A stretch of DNA of 64,000 bases, taken from Daejeonella lutea (lineage in GTDB: Bacteria; Bacteroidota; Bacteroidia; Sphingobacteriales; Sphingobacteriaceae). Location: assembly GCF_900168015.1 (NCBI RefSeq), contig NZ_FUYR01000007.1, positions 1-64,000 of the forward strand, in the 5' to 3' direction. A program made the translations under genes and the position numbers. The notes under the pieces were generated by a model that did not search any database, had not been told where the DNA came from, and saw only the letters and a list, made by a program, of their open reading frames with translations. How positions within the stretch are numbered: position 1 is the first letter of the stretch; each line of letters opens with the position of its first letter. Of this stretch, positions 24,549 to 32,666 are shown one piece after another.

Positions 24549-25792
24549 TGCAAAAGCAGTTACTAAAAGATTCAGCGGTTTATTTAAGCGGGAGTATAGT
24601 CGTCCAGGTAATGGGATTTGCCGGACTTGTATGGTTAATGAACTATTTGCCTGTAGCAGAATACGGTAAATATATTTACATCGTCGAATTTATCTCAATC
24701 TTTGCCTTTTTTGCAGATGGAGGTTTTTCTCAGTCGATCGTCAAGGAGACAAGCCAGAACCCGGCGGAAATACAGAATATCTACAATAGAGCCCAGTCCT
24801 CACAGATCCTGATCAGCATCATCATGCTCCTGCTGATCATCGTGGTTTCCTTTCCGCTCAACTCAACGGAAGATTTTATTTTCCTGGTCATTTATGGGCT
24901 CAGCGTGGTGTTATCTGCTTATTTTGCCCCAATGCTGGCCATCCTGGTAGCATCTGGCCGCAAGGACCTTATATTTTACAAGGACGTTGCCCTGAGCACC
25001 TTGAAGCTAATCTTTATGGGCCTGGGCATCCTATTCAAACAACCGGTCATCTATTTTATCTTCCTTGGTTTTCTTAATTGCCTGGTGCTATTGCTCCTTC
25101 ATTTTTATATTAAATGGAAAAAAGAGTTCATTTATTTTTTTAGAAACAAAGTTGACCTGTCGAACAGTCTCGCGTTTATGAAGCAGGGACTTTTATTCAC
25201 TACTCTAATGGCTGCGAATATCATCTACAATAAGATAGACATTGTCATGCTCGAAAAAATGAGCGGCAGCGTGGAAGTAGGGTATTATTCCGGAGCCACC
25301 CGTTTCATTTACCCTTTCATGTTCATTTCCACCGCATTCATGACTGCCATCTTCCCTAGCCTGGCAAAACACTCGAAAAACACGGAGAATTTTAAAAAGA
25401 TCCAGTATCTGGCGCTTTATTACCTCGGCGGGATTGGCATTCTTCTCAGCACTACGCTGTTCTTCGGCTCGGATATTATTTTCAGTACCTTCTTTGGAAA
25501 TAAATATGATGAATCGATACCGGTCTTTAAGGTTTTGGTATGGTACCTAGCAATAGTATTTATCTACGGCTCTATCAGCAATAGCCTGGTTGCACAGGAC
25601 AAGGTTAAGTTCCTGGTTTACCTGAACCTGCTTATGATTGCGGTGAACGTCGTGATCAACCTGATGCTTATTCCGGTTTATGGGGCTTTGGGGGCAGCGG
25701 TTGCGACAATTGTTTGCGAGGTTGTAATTTTGGTTACGGCGGGGGGGTATTACGCTTATGTGGGGAGGACAGAATTAAATAAAGAGAATTAG
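24548..25792 (+). CDS. wzx: Polysaccharide flippase (Wzx-like)
   Basis: This 414-residue protein has about 12 membrane spans in the pattern of the MATE/PST oligosaccharide flippase family. Visible landmarks are GFAGLVWLMNYLPVAEYGKY near 19-38, the KIDIVMLEKMSG loop near 228-239 and YSGATRFIYP near 246-255, all common in Wzx proteins. It would flip undecaprenyl-diphosphate-linked repeat units across the inner membrane. It is the only flippase in the window, so it may serve both the WcaJ-initiated and the PglC-initiated oligosaccharides. A repeat-rich 809-bp gap follows. Confidence 0.9.
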   Translation: MQKQLLKDSAVYLSGSIVVQVMGFAGLVWLMNYLPVAEYGKYIYIVEFISIFAFFADGGFSQSIVKETSQNPAEIQNIYNRAQSSQILISIIMLLLIIVVSFPLNSTEDFIFLVIYGLSVVLSAYFAPMLAILVASGRKDLIFYKDVALSTLKLIFMGLGILFKQPVIYFIFLGFLNCLVLLLLHFYIKWKKEFIYFFRNKVDLSNSLAFMKQGLLFTTLMAANIIYNKIDIVMLEKMSGSVEVGYYSGATRFIYPFMFISTAFMTAIFPSLAKHSKNTENFKKIQYLALYYLGGIGILLSTTLFFGSDIIFSTFFGNKYDESIPVFKVLVWYLAIVFIYGSISNSLVAQDKVKFLVYLNLLMIAVNVVINLMLIPVYGALGAAVATIVCEVVILVTAGGYYAYVGRTELNKEN

Positions 25793-25974
25793 CGCTACGC
25801 GGGTGACTGCGTCACAGATTTTTTAACCGCAGAGAGCGCAGAGTTTTTCGCGGAGGACGCAGAGGGGTGGCGGAAATATTGCCTGAAAGGTTCCTCAATT
25901 CGCCTGGCAACGCCGCAATTTAAGCTTATTGAATAAATCGCTTGTTGCAGAGCAATTTACTAAACGTGAGGACA

Positions 25975-26130
25975 GAGGTTCCTCACTACGCCTGCCTGCG
26001 GACAGCCTTGTTCGGAATGACGGGAGCTGTGTATTATTAGAGAGGGGATCAAATGAAGCTGCGCTTCATTTGATCCCCTCTCTCCATTTAAAAAACTCTG
26101 CCCGTCATTCCGAACAACTTGAGGAACCTC
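25975..26130. repeat. Two-stem hairpin element E3
   Basis: Outer arms GAGGTTCCTC...GGAATGACGGG (25975-26024) and CCCGTCATTCC...GAGGAACCTC (26101-26130), the left arm carrying a 20-base GC-rich insert at 25988-26007. The inner stem is a perfect 21 bp (26039-26059 with 26063-26083), loop TGC. Confidence 0.88.
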
Positions 26131-26236
26131 GCCAAAATCTCGGTGCTCTCCGTGCAATCTCCGTGTCCTCGGTGTTATTCTTTCGCTCTACTAGGCGTTC
26201 GCGTAAGTCGAAGGACCCTCTCAATATCGACTGAAA

Positions 26237-26389
26237 GTTTCCTCACTACGCCTGCCTGCGGACAGCCTTGTTCGGAATGACGGAAGCTGTGTATTATTAG
26301 AAAGGGGATCAAATGAAGCTGCGCTTCATTTGATCCCCTTTTTCCATTTAAAAAACTCTGCCCGTCATTCCGAACAACGTGAGGAACTC
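26237..26389. repeat. Two-stem hairpin element E4, near-copy of E3
   Basis: About 150 bp nearly identical to E3, including the same 20-base insert at 26248-26267. The inner stem (26301-26319 with 26323-26341) is again perfect, although it differs from E3: AGAGAGG/CCTCTCT in E3 is AGAAAGG/CCTTTTT here, so both arms changed together. Confidence 0.88.
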
Positions 26390-26433
26390 CTCTAAAACTT
26401 GGTGCTCTCCGTGTGTCCTCTGTGTCCTCAGTG

Positions 26434-26453
26434 CCTGCCTGCCGGAAGGCAGG
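26434..26453. repeat. 20-bp GC palindrome insertion
   Basis: CCTGCCTGCC GGAAGGCAGG lies between CTCAGTG and GTAAAA. The empty version CTCAGTGGTAAAA is present at 9266-9278, so this is an exact 20-base insertion. Confidence 0.8.
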
Positions 26454-26601
26454 GTAAAATGCTATCTCCTTCATTCTAAGCGAAGCGCGGAACTCTCTCC
26501 GTCCACTGCGCGTGCCCGCCTGCCGGGAAAAATCCGAGCTAGCGAGGATCAAAACTTTGCCCTCGTTGGGTTTAAAGTCCGCTTTGCAGTGCCCCGTTCA
26601 A

Positions 26602-28269
26602 TCAAAAACGATACGTCACTCCCACCTTCACCTGATAATTCAGAAAATCCATTCCCGGCACATAATACCCCCCGGTAACCGGTGTATACAACACATAATT
26701 ATAATTCAGTGTTCTTACCATGCTCCCGTTAAAGCTGACAAGTAAATTCTTATAATTCCAATCCGCGTATAGCGAATAACTCATATCCACCCAGTGTTTG
26801 CCCGGGTCCAGTGTCTCTGTAAAGATCGGGTAGTACAGATCATTATTATGCAGATAACGTTCAACCTGGAACCCAAAGCGCTTAATATCTTTTACCCAGC
26901 CAATATTCAGGGACTGCAGGTTACTACCCGGCCCGATACCAGCACCCAGCACCTGTCCCTGATTAGTGTGTCCCTGGCGGATTTTGTTACTTGTGTACCA
27001 GCCACCCAATGCGGGTATATCTGTCTGCTGTATTTCTGTAAGTTCGATGCCAGCCTGCAGGTATTCGCCGGGTCGGCGGGCAAGCGGGACCAGTTTGCGC
27101 AGGCCGATAAGCCATGCTGCATTATTGTCCGGACGATATAATAACTCCTGGAAGCTTGTCGGTGAATTATGCCCATATTCACCATATATTTCTGCGTTTG
27201 CTTCTTTCCACACCCAGCGGAAGAACATAGAAGACATGTACTCCCGCGTCTCACTCCCATTTTTCCTTTCGAAGGGTTGCAGCAGCGGTATAAAATCCCC
27301 TGCTTTATTACCGAAACCATTTTCATAGACCTGGGAAGTACGGCTTGCCCCTATAAATAAGCCTGGTACCACTTTTGGATTATAAGTGAGAACAAAACCT
27401 GTAAGATATCGCTGATCCTCTGGCTTAGGGACATATAAGGTCCGTCCTAAATAGATGCGGTTAATTTCTGGCGGAGTAAATCCCGAATTATCCAGCATGC
27501 CGATCACCATCTGTCCTTCAAAGGAACCAATCGGTGTGTTGACCGGCCGCGTAGTGTTTAGGGTGATGTGTTTAAAGCCCGGCGCATTATTGCTCATAAG
27601 TAATGAACTCCGCATTCCTGGTCCCCAAAATAAATTTTCTGCAGACACCCCAATTGAAACAGGATCAAAGTTCAGGCGGATGCTGCTTTGTCCCCAGAAT
27701 GCTTTCGAGTAGGCCTTATCACCAAATCGCTCCGGGATGTCAGTGACATTAAAATATCTGTCGTAATAATGAGCCCATATCACGTTGTGGTAATCCGTAG
27801 GAAGGCCTTCGAACTCTTTATTTTGGGCTGATACAAGCTCAGGCTTTAGCTGAATGCTGAGGGGGCCGTATTTTCCATATACGCCTAAACTTAGCTGGTT
27901 CTGATATCCTGCAGCAGGAATCATCGAGCCATCATTCCAGCCATAAGGCACCTTGGAATTATATTGCTGCAGCCAGCTCACAGGCATTAACTGCAGGTAG
28001 CCATTTCTAGATCCAAGGCTGACAGTACTTGCGAGTTTCGTAAATCCACGTTCATCGATAGTATCCAGGGCAAGACCTCGTTGCCCTTGCTCAAGGCCTG
28101 TAAATAGTGGCCGGACCGTAAAAGATATGGTGGAATCCACCCTGCCTATTAATTGCTCTCTCCGGTAAACATCTTCAAGAATATGCATACCTACAGGCAA
28201 GGATTGAGAAAAGCCCCGAAAATTGCTAAAAAAGAAAACTATACAGATATAAAGAAGTCTCCTGTTCAT
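26602..28269 (-). CDS. Wzi-like capsule assembly outer-membrane protein, paralogue B
   Basis: This 555-residue protein has a signal peptide (LLYICIVFFFSNFRGFSQ, cut near 21) and an outer-membrane barrel pattern ending KVGVTYRF with terminal Phe. The N-terminal segment YRREQLIGRVDSTISF (35-50) and the block FDPVSIGVSAENLFWGPG (201-218) are the Wzi-family marks in Bacteroidota. The second copy at 28943 shares these blocks and the order of all strands, so the two are clear paralogues. It is the last gene of a four-gene group, and its start overlaps the stop of the lipoprotein gene by 4 bp. Its likely role is surface attachment or secretion of the polysaccharide. Confidence 0.8.
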   Translation of the reverse strand: MNRRLLYICIVFFFSNFRGFSQSLPVGMHILEDVYRREQLIGRVDSTISFTVRPLFTGLEQGQRGLALDTIDERGFTKLASTVSLGSRNGYLQLMPVSWLQQYNSKVPYGWNDGSMIPAAGYQNQLSLGVYGKYGPLSIQLKPELVSAQNKEFEGLPTDYHNVIWAHYYDRYFNVTDIPERFGDKAYSKAFWGQSSIRLNFDPVSIGVSAENLFWGPGMRSSLLMSNNAPGFKHITLNTTRPVNTPIGSFEGQMVIGMLDNSGFTPPEINRIYLGRTLYVPKPEDQRYLTGFVLTYNPKVVPGLFIGASRTSQVYENGFGNKAGDFIPLLQPFERKNGSETREYMSSMFFRWVWKEANAEIYGEYGHNSPTSFQELLYRPDNNAAWLIGLRKLVPLARRPGEYLQAGIELTEIQQTDIPALGGWYTSNKIRQGHTNQGQVLGAGIGPGSNLQSLNIGWVKDIKRFGFQVERYLHNNDLYYPIFTETLDPGKHWVDMSYSLYADWNYKNLLVSFNGSMVRTLNYNYVLYTPVTGGYYVPGMDFLNYQVKVGVTYRF

Positions 28270-28946
28270 TCGCGGGTATCAATAGCTGTTATACGCATGT
28301 TATCTACCGACCAGCTTTCATTGCAACTTTTATTTGCTTTGTCCGGGTCTTCCAATCCAGCAAAACATCCCAGATCAAGGGAACTGGACGTATGATGAAA
28401 GGTACGCTGGATCCGGTACATGGAGGTACCGCCTTTAACATCTTTGAGTTTACATGCCCCGGGCAGATCAGTTTTAATAGCATTGCTGTTAGGCCGGTTA
28501 AGTGCAAAATTAAAAGTACCGTTAAAAAAAGGAGGCTGTAATTCCGGGTAAGACTGCGTGCAATTGTTGCAAGTCCCATTTGCGAACGAGGCATATACAT
28601 TACTGCCACCGTCAATATTCATGATCCAGATGTCTTTTCCATCCGGTCCAGCAGCATTCCCATCCCATGTATCGTGGATATACAGGTCGAACGTAATTTT
28701 GATCATATCATGATCTTTCATACCGCGAACTTCGACATTAAATCCGCCCTCTGAGTACCTTCCCAATACTCCGCCGCCGTTGTATTGCTCAACCTTTCCG
28801 TTAATCACATTGACTGGAACCCCGCGTTCAAAGTCGCTGCTGAAGACCTCTGTTTCTCGGGGAATGCCCTTACAGGCATTAAGAGTTAACGTTCCGTATA
28901 TCAGAACAGCGTAGCAGAAAATAAATTGCAATGATTTTATCTTCAT
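28266..28946 (-). CDS. Unknown lipoprotein between two Wzi-like genes
   Basis: The 226-residue product has a lipoprotein signal (LNAC at 22-25, lipid Cys25) and a compact domain of about 195 residues rich in Gly, Asn, Asp and aromatics. Several Cys residues (TCNNC, GAC, LGC, KSC) suggest disulfides. Segments such as SSDFERG near the start and SWSVDNMRI near the end are typical of beta-sandwich, carbohydrate-binding-like domains. I do not recognise the family. It overlaps both flanking Wzi-like genes by 4 bp, so the three are made together, and it probably sits at the outer membrane as a partner. The fold assignment is only a guess. Confidence 0.7.
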   Translation of the reverse strand: MKIKSLQFIFCYAVLIYGTLTLNACKGIPRETEVFSSDFERGVPVNVINGKVEQYNGGGVLGRYSEGGFNVEVRGMKDHDMIKITFDLYIHDTWDGNAAGPDGKDIWIMNIDGGSNVYASFANGTCNNCTQSYPELQPPFFNGTFNFALNRPNSNAIKTDLPGACKLKDVKGGTSMYRIQRTFHHTSSSLDLGCFAGLEDPDKANKSCNESWSVDNMRITAIDTRE

Positions 28947-30565
28947 TTCCTTTTGTTAGCCCCGGCTGAAAAACTATACATGATCCCCAACTGGGCATTA
29001 ACATTAAATACATTGGCCTTTGGTCGTCCATTAATCCCATCTTTCCACTGGTAGTTAATCGACTGTATCCCCTGCAGTTTGCCGCTTAGCTTAAAATTAT
29101 CGAATGTCCAATCAGCTACGGTGGCCATACTAATATCTATCCAGGGGCTAAATCCGTAAGCTGTTGCCAGATCCCCGTTGTGCTCAAAGCGTTCCAATTG
29201 TAGTCCCAACTTTTTAATCTCATTTACCCAGCCGATTTGCAGAGACTGGAGATTACCCCCGGGGCCTATTCCCGCTCCTAGTACCTCACCTCGATGAGTA
29301 TAACCATGTAAGACTTCGCTGTGGGTGTACCATTCTCCTGCTTCGCGAATCGTACGGTCTACAGATTGTTCCATCTGGGTAATCTCTGCTGAAAATTGAA
29401 TAAATTCATCCGCTCGTCCTCTGTAGGGAACCAATTTTTGAATACCCAAAATGTAAGATCGCGAATGCTCAGGAGACATTACGAAGTCGCGGGTGTTATA
29501 CGAATGATCATTGAGACCGTATTCAAAATAAACCTCAGATTTTGCAACAGGCATTAAAAAACGACCTGACATCGAAATTAGCTGATCCCTGCGCTTTATG
29601 TCCTCAGTCGTATTAATCTTTTGAAAGGCTTGAAGAAACGGGAAGATATCACCAAAGCTGCCATCCATATCCTTATGATAAATTTGGAAGCTCCGCGTTA
29701 AACCCAGAAATAGCCCCGGTATCCATTTAGGCTGGTAGGAAAAGACAAAGCCCGAGAAGTACCGCCAATCGTCTGATAGATCTGTGCTGAAGTCGGATCC
29801 CTCAAGTCTGCCAGCTACAACTTGCGCCTCAAAGTATCCCGCCGGCGTTTGAACTGGTCGATTGGTATTTAAAGTCAAATGTTTAAACCCTGCAGCGGAA
29901 CTAGACATCAATAAAGAGTTTTGGATTCCCGGCCCCCACCATAGGTTTTCATTAGAAAAACTAACCGACACTGGATCAAACTCCAAGCCGATGCTACTTT
30001 GGCCCCAAGTTGCTTGAGAGTATGCACCACTCCCAAAACGGGACGGTAAGTCAATGCCGCCTGTATGATAAGACTTAACTTCGTGGCGCTTATTTTCTGC
30101 AAAAATGAATTCTGGTCTGAGATGAACACGAAGCGGACCGAACTTGGCGAAAGCTCCCGCACTAATAAATGTCTGGTAACCCTTAGCCGGGATAACTAAA
30201 CCGTCATTTCGATTAATTGTGGGATTGCCATGATATTGTTGCTGCCAAAAGACTGGTAAAATTTGAAAATTATTACTGCTGCCCGTAGAGCCGTATATAA
30301 AATGCCTTTGTCTTCGTAAAATCGTGCCGGTATCGCTAATGGCCGAAAGTGATAATGGCCTCAGCGCAAAAGAAATTGTGGAATCCACAATTCCTACTAA
30401 CTGACTTCTACGGTAATATTCACTGAAAGAAGATGGGTTCGCACTCAGATTTTGCGCGCAGGTTTTGAAAATCACAAAACTTAGTGTAATAAAGAACAGC
30501 AACCGTCTTAATACCTGACTTAATGTAAATATTTTGCTGACATCTGCACTACTTGTTTTATACAT
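28943..30565 (-). CDS. Wzi-like capsule assembly outer-membrane protein, paralogue A
   Basis: The 540-residue product has a basic, hydrophobic N-terminal signal (about residues 18-37, cut after TCA) and a barrel-like body. It shares with paralogue B the blocks YRRSQLVGIVDSTISF, FAKFGPLRVHLRPEF, SYSQATWGQSSIGLEFDP-like segments, ENLWWGPG, and LTLNTNRPVQTP. The C-terminus continues past a terminal strand (LGIMYSFSAGANKRK), unlike paralogue B, which ends on Phe. It follows the 4,6-dehydratase by 16 bp and overlaps the lipoprotein by 4 bp. Wzi proteins bind capsule at the surface; duplicated copies may bind two glycans or form a hetero-oligomer. Confidence 0.8.
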   Translation of the reverse strand: MYKTSSADVSKIFTLSQVLRRLLFFITLSFVIFKTCAQNLSANPSSFSEYYRRSQLVGIVDSTISFALRPLSLSAISDTGTILRRQRHFIYGSTGSSNNFQILPVFWQQQYHGNPTINRNDGLVIPAKGYQTFISAGAFAKFGPLRVHLRPEFIFAENKRHEVKSYHTGGIDLPSRFGSGAYSQATWGQSSIGLEFDPVSVSFSNENLWWGPGIQNSLLMSSSAAGFKHLTLNTNRPVQTPAGYFEAQVVAGRLEGSDFSTDLSDDWRYFSGFVFSYQPKWIPGLFLGLTRSFQIYHKDMDGSFGDIFPFLQAFQKINTTEDIKRRDQLISMSGRFLMPVAKSEVYFEYGLNDHSYNTRDFVMSPEHSRSYILGIQKLVPYRGRADEFIQFSAEITQMEQSVDRTIREAGEWYTHSEVLHGYTHRGEVLGAGIGPGGNLQSLQIGWVNEIKKLGLQLERFEHNGDLATAYGFSPWIDISMATVADWTFDNFKLSGKLQGIQSINYQWKDGINGRPKANVFNVNAQLGIMYSFSAGANKRK

Positions 30566-30581
30566 ATCAGTGGTTAGTGCC

Positions 30582-32549
30582 CTAAAGATCAGACAACGAT
30601 TTTAGAGGTTCTTCAGCATGAATGTCTAACTCCTCATAGATGGAGTTGTTACTCTTAAATTCGGGTACAATTTCTTTCATTTTTATAACCACCTGCCGGT
30701 CCTTATACTCACAGCTCAATTGGATCAGTTCTTTAATATGCTTGGAAATACTCTGGAAATTGTACTCCCTCACTTTTGCGACCATGATCTTTTCATGGTG
30801 CGTTGGGATTGTATTTTCAAGATCATTGAGGAGTTCTTCATAAAGTTTCTCGCCAGGTCGCAAACCCGAATATTCTATTGCAATATCCTGATTGGGCAGC
30901 AGGCCTGAAAGACGAATCATTTTCTTAGCAAGCTCAATGATCTTTACCGATTTTCCCATATCAAATATGAAAATTTCACCTCCCTCTCCCATAGACCCTG
31001 CCTCCAATACAAGACGGCACGCCTCGGGTATAGTCATAAAATACCTTGTGATATCCGGATGAGTTACTGTGATCGGACCGCCCTTCTGGATCTGGGCCTG
31101 AAATCGTGGAATAACAGAACCACTTGACCCCAACACATTACCGAAACGTGTTGTAATAAATCGGGTTTTTGCCTTTGAAGGATCAACATTTAAGTGACTT
31201 AACCCATTCGTATAGGTGGTAGGCTCCTTGTATTTAAATGAATTAAATAGGGATTGAACATAAATCTCTGCTATCCTCTTGGATGCTCCCATAACATTAG
31301 TGGGATTAACCGCCTTGTCGGTTGAGATCATTACAAATTTATGAACACCGTACTTAACAGCCAAGTCAGCTACAACCTTGGTTCCCATCACATTGGTTCG
31401 CACCGCCTCGCCAGGGTTATGCTCCATCAAAGGTACATGCTTGTATGCAGCGGCATGGTAAACGTAATGAGGTTTAAATGTCTGGAAGAGAAGTTCCATC
31501 CGGCACTGATCACGAACATCTCCAATAAATGAGTGAAAATTATTATCAAGTACATTTTCCTGCAGTTCCAACTGTAGTTCATGTAACGGTGTTTCAGATT
31601 GATCATTTAAAATGATCATTTGCGGTGAGAATTGGGATACCTGACGTACAATTTCTGATCCAATTGACCCGGCGGCACCTGTAACCAATACACGTTTGCC
31701 TTTAACTTGCTCAGCGATAATATCATTGTGAATTTCAATCGGTTCCCGTTCTAAGAGATCTTCGATTTTAATATTCTGCAGCTGCTTCGCAGTTGGCTGA
31801 CCGTTAATCCAGTACCTAACCGGAGGAAGTGTTAAAACTTTGACACCATTTTCGAGACATATGTCAACAATACGATTTTTCTGATCAGGCAAAAGGTTTT
31901 GTGTTGCGATAATCAGATTGTCTATTTTTTCTTGCTTAAGTAAACTGACAAAGTCACGCGTATGAAAGATCTTGATACCGTCAATAGCTTTCCCTGCTTT
32001 CCGTTCGTCGTCATCCATAAATGCGGCAAGCAGCATATTTACTTTGTTATCATGATCCAAGGTACGCTTAGCAGCGATGCCAGCCTCCCCGGCACCATAG
32101 ATAATTACTTTCCGCTTGTCCATGCGAAAATTCTTTATATACATAAAGAAATATTTCACCATTACACGATACGTTATTAACAGCAAAAATCCCGTTAATC
32201 CGTTGATAATCAAGATAACATTTGAAATATACGGCTCCTTATTAAAACTTATAAGGAACAGGTTAACAAAGAAAAACAACCCATTGCTTATTATAATTGA
32301 GAATAGGATACGGAAAGAATCCTGGGCGCTTGTGTAACGAATTATACCTGCATAAGTTTTTATACTTAGGAAAACAAAACTGTTCAGGACCGTAAATACA
32401 AGGATATTCCGGCTTAATTCATTTATTTCTATTTCAGAAGAATTAAAATTATACTTTAAAAAATAAGCGAAGCAAAGGGAAAATATGCAGACAAGCAGAT
32501 CAAGACAAAAAATGATCCAGCGGGGTACAATGTTAATGAGATTAAACAA
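30582..32549 (-). CDS. Membrane nucleotide-sugar 4,6-dehydratase (PglF/WbpM/CapD type)
   Basis: This 655-residue protein has four N-terminal membrane spans (about 1-140), a first Rossmann domain (IIYGAGEAG near 150) and a second, catalytic SDR domain (VLVTGAAGSIGSEIV near 288-302). The block STDKAVNPTNVMGASKRIAE has Met in place of the usual YxxxK Tyr (M-x3-K), as known for WbpM/PglF enzymes. These convert UDP-GlcNAc to the 4-keto-6-deoxy sugar. PglE-, PglD- and PglC-like genes lie immediately upstream (32667-35016), so it probably starts a UDP-bacillosamine-like pathway. It also leads the Wzi triad downstream. A TATATTTG box lies 22 bp before its start. Confidence 0.92.
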   Translation of the reverse strand: MFNLINIVPRWIIFCLDLLVCIFSLCFAYFLKYNFNSSEIEINELSRNILVFTVLNSFVFLSIKTYAGIIRYTSAQDSFRILFSIIISNGLFFFVNLFLISFNKEPYISNVILIINGLTGFLLLITYRVMVKYFFMYIKNFRMDKRKVIIYGAGEAGIAAKRTLDHDNKVNMLLAAFMDDDERKAGKAIDGIKIFHTRDFVSLLKQEKIDNLIIATQNLLPDQKNRIVDICLENGVKVLTLPPVRYWINGQPTAKQLQNIKIEDLLEREPIEIHNDIIAEQVKGKRVLVTGAAGSIGSEIVRQVSQFSPQMIILNDQSETPLHELQLELQENVLDNNFHSFIGDVRDQCRMELLFQTFKPHYVYHAAAYKHVPLMEHNPGEAVRTNVMGTKVVADLAVKYGVHKFVMISTDKAVNPTNVMGASKRIAEIYVQSLFNSFKYKEPTTYTNGLSHLNVDPSKAKTRFITTRFGNVLGSSGSVIPRFQAQIQKGGPITVTHPDITRYFMTIPEACRLVLEAGSMGEGGEIFIFDMGKSVKIIELAKKMIRLSGLLPNQDIAIEYSGLRPGEKLYEELLNDLENTIPTHHEKIMVAKVREYNFQSISKHIKELIQLSCEYKDRQVVIKMKEIVPEFKSNNSIYEELDIHAEEPLKSLSDL

Positions 32550-32570
32550 AGCGACTTCTTGGTTTAATCA

Positions 32571-32578
32571 CAAATATA
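32571..32578 (-). promoter_or_regulatory. Candidate -7 box (TATATTTG) for the dehydratase-Wzi group
   Basis: On the minus strand this is a perfect TAnnTTTG about 22 bp before the start codon at 32549, implying a leader of about 15 bases. It lies in the 117-bp gap after the long minus-strand block, the largest gap in that direction between 64000 and 26602. The -33 partner is not clear. Confidence 0.45.
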
Positions 32579-32666
32579 GCTAATTACTATTTTATTTGTT
32601 ACAACCTGATAAGATTATTATCGCAATAAAAATAACATCGTTCCGTTCTATCACCCCTCGACTGAA

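Larger units (their letters stand above)
25793..26601. repeat. Large repeat nest between convergent genes
   Basis: This 809-bp stretch holds no supported gene, although several open frames pass through it because the repeats lack stops. Contents in order: CACRGAG repeats (about 25825-25870), hairpin element E3 (25975-26130), more CACRGAG repeat (26135-26185), element E4 (26237-26389), CACRGAG repeats with a 20-bp palindrome insertion at 26434-26453, and a further decayed palindrome near 26513-26528. E3 and E4 are near-identical copies. Confidence 0.82.

Noticed and set aside
25929-26678. Open frames through the repeat nest that could be read as small proteins
   Set aside because: They are made of repeat DNA on both strands without family motifs, and end in or overlap the Wzi-like gene.
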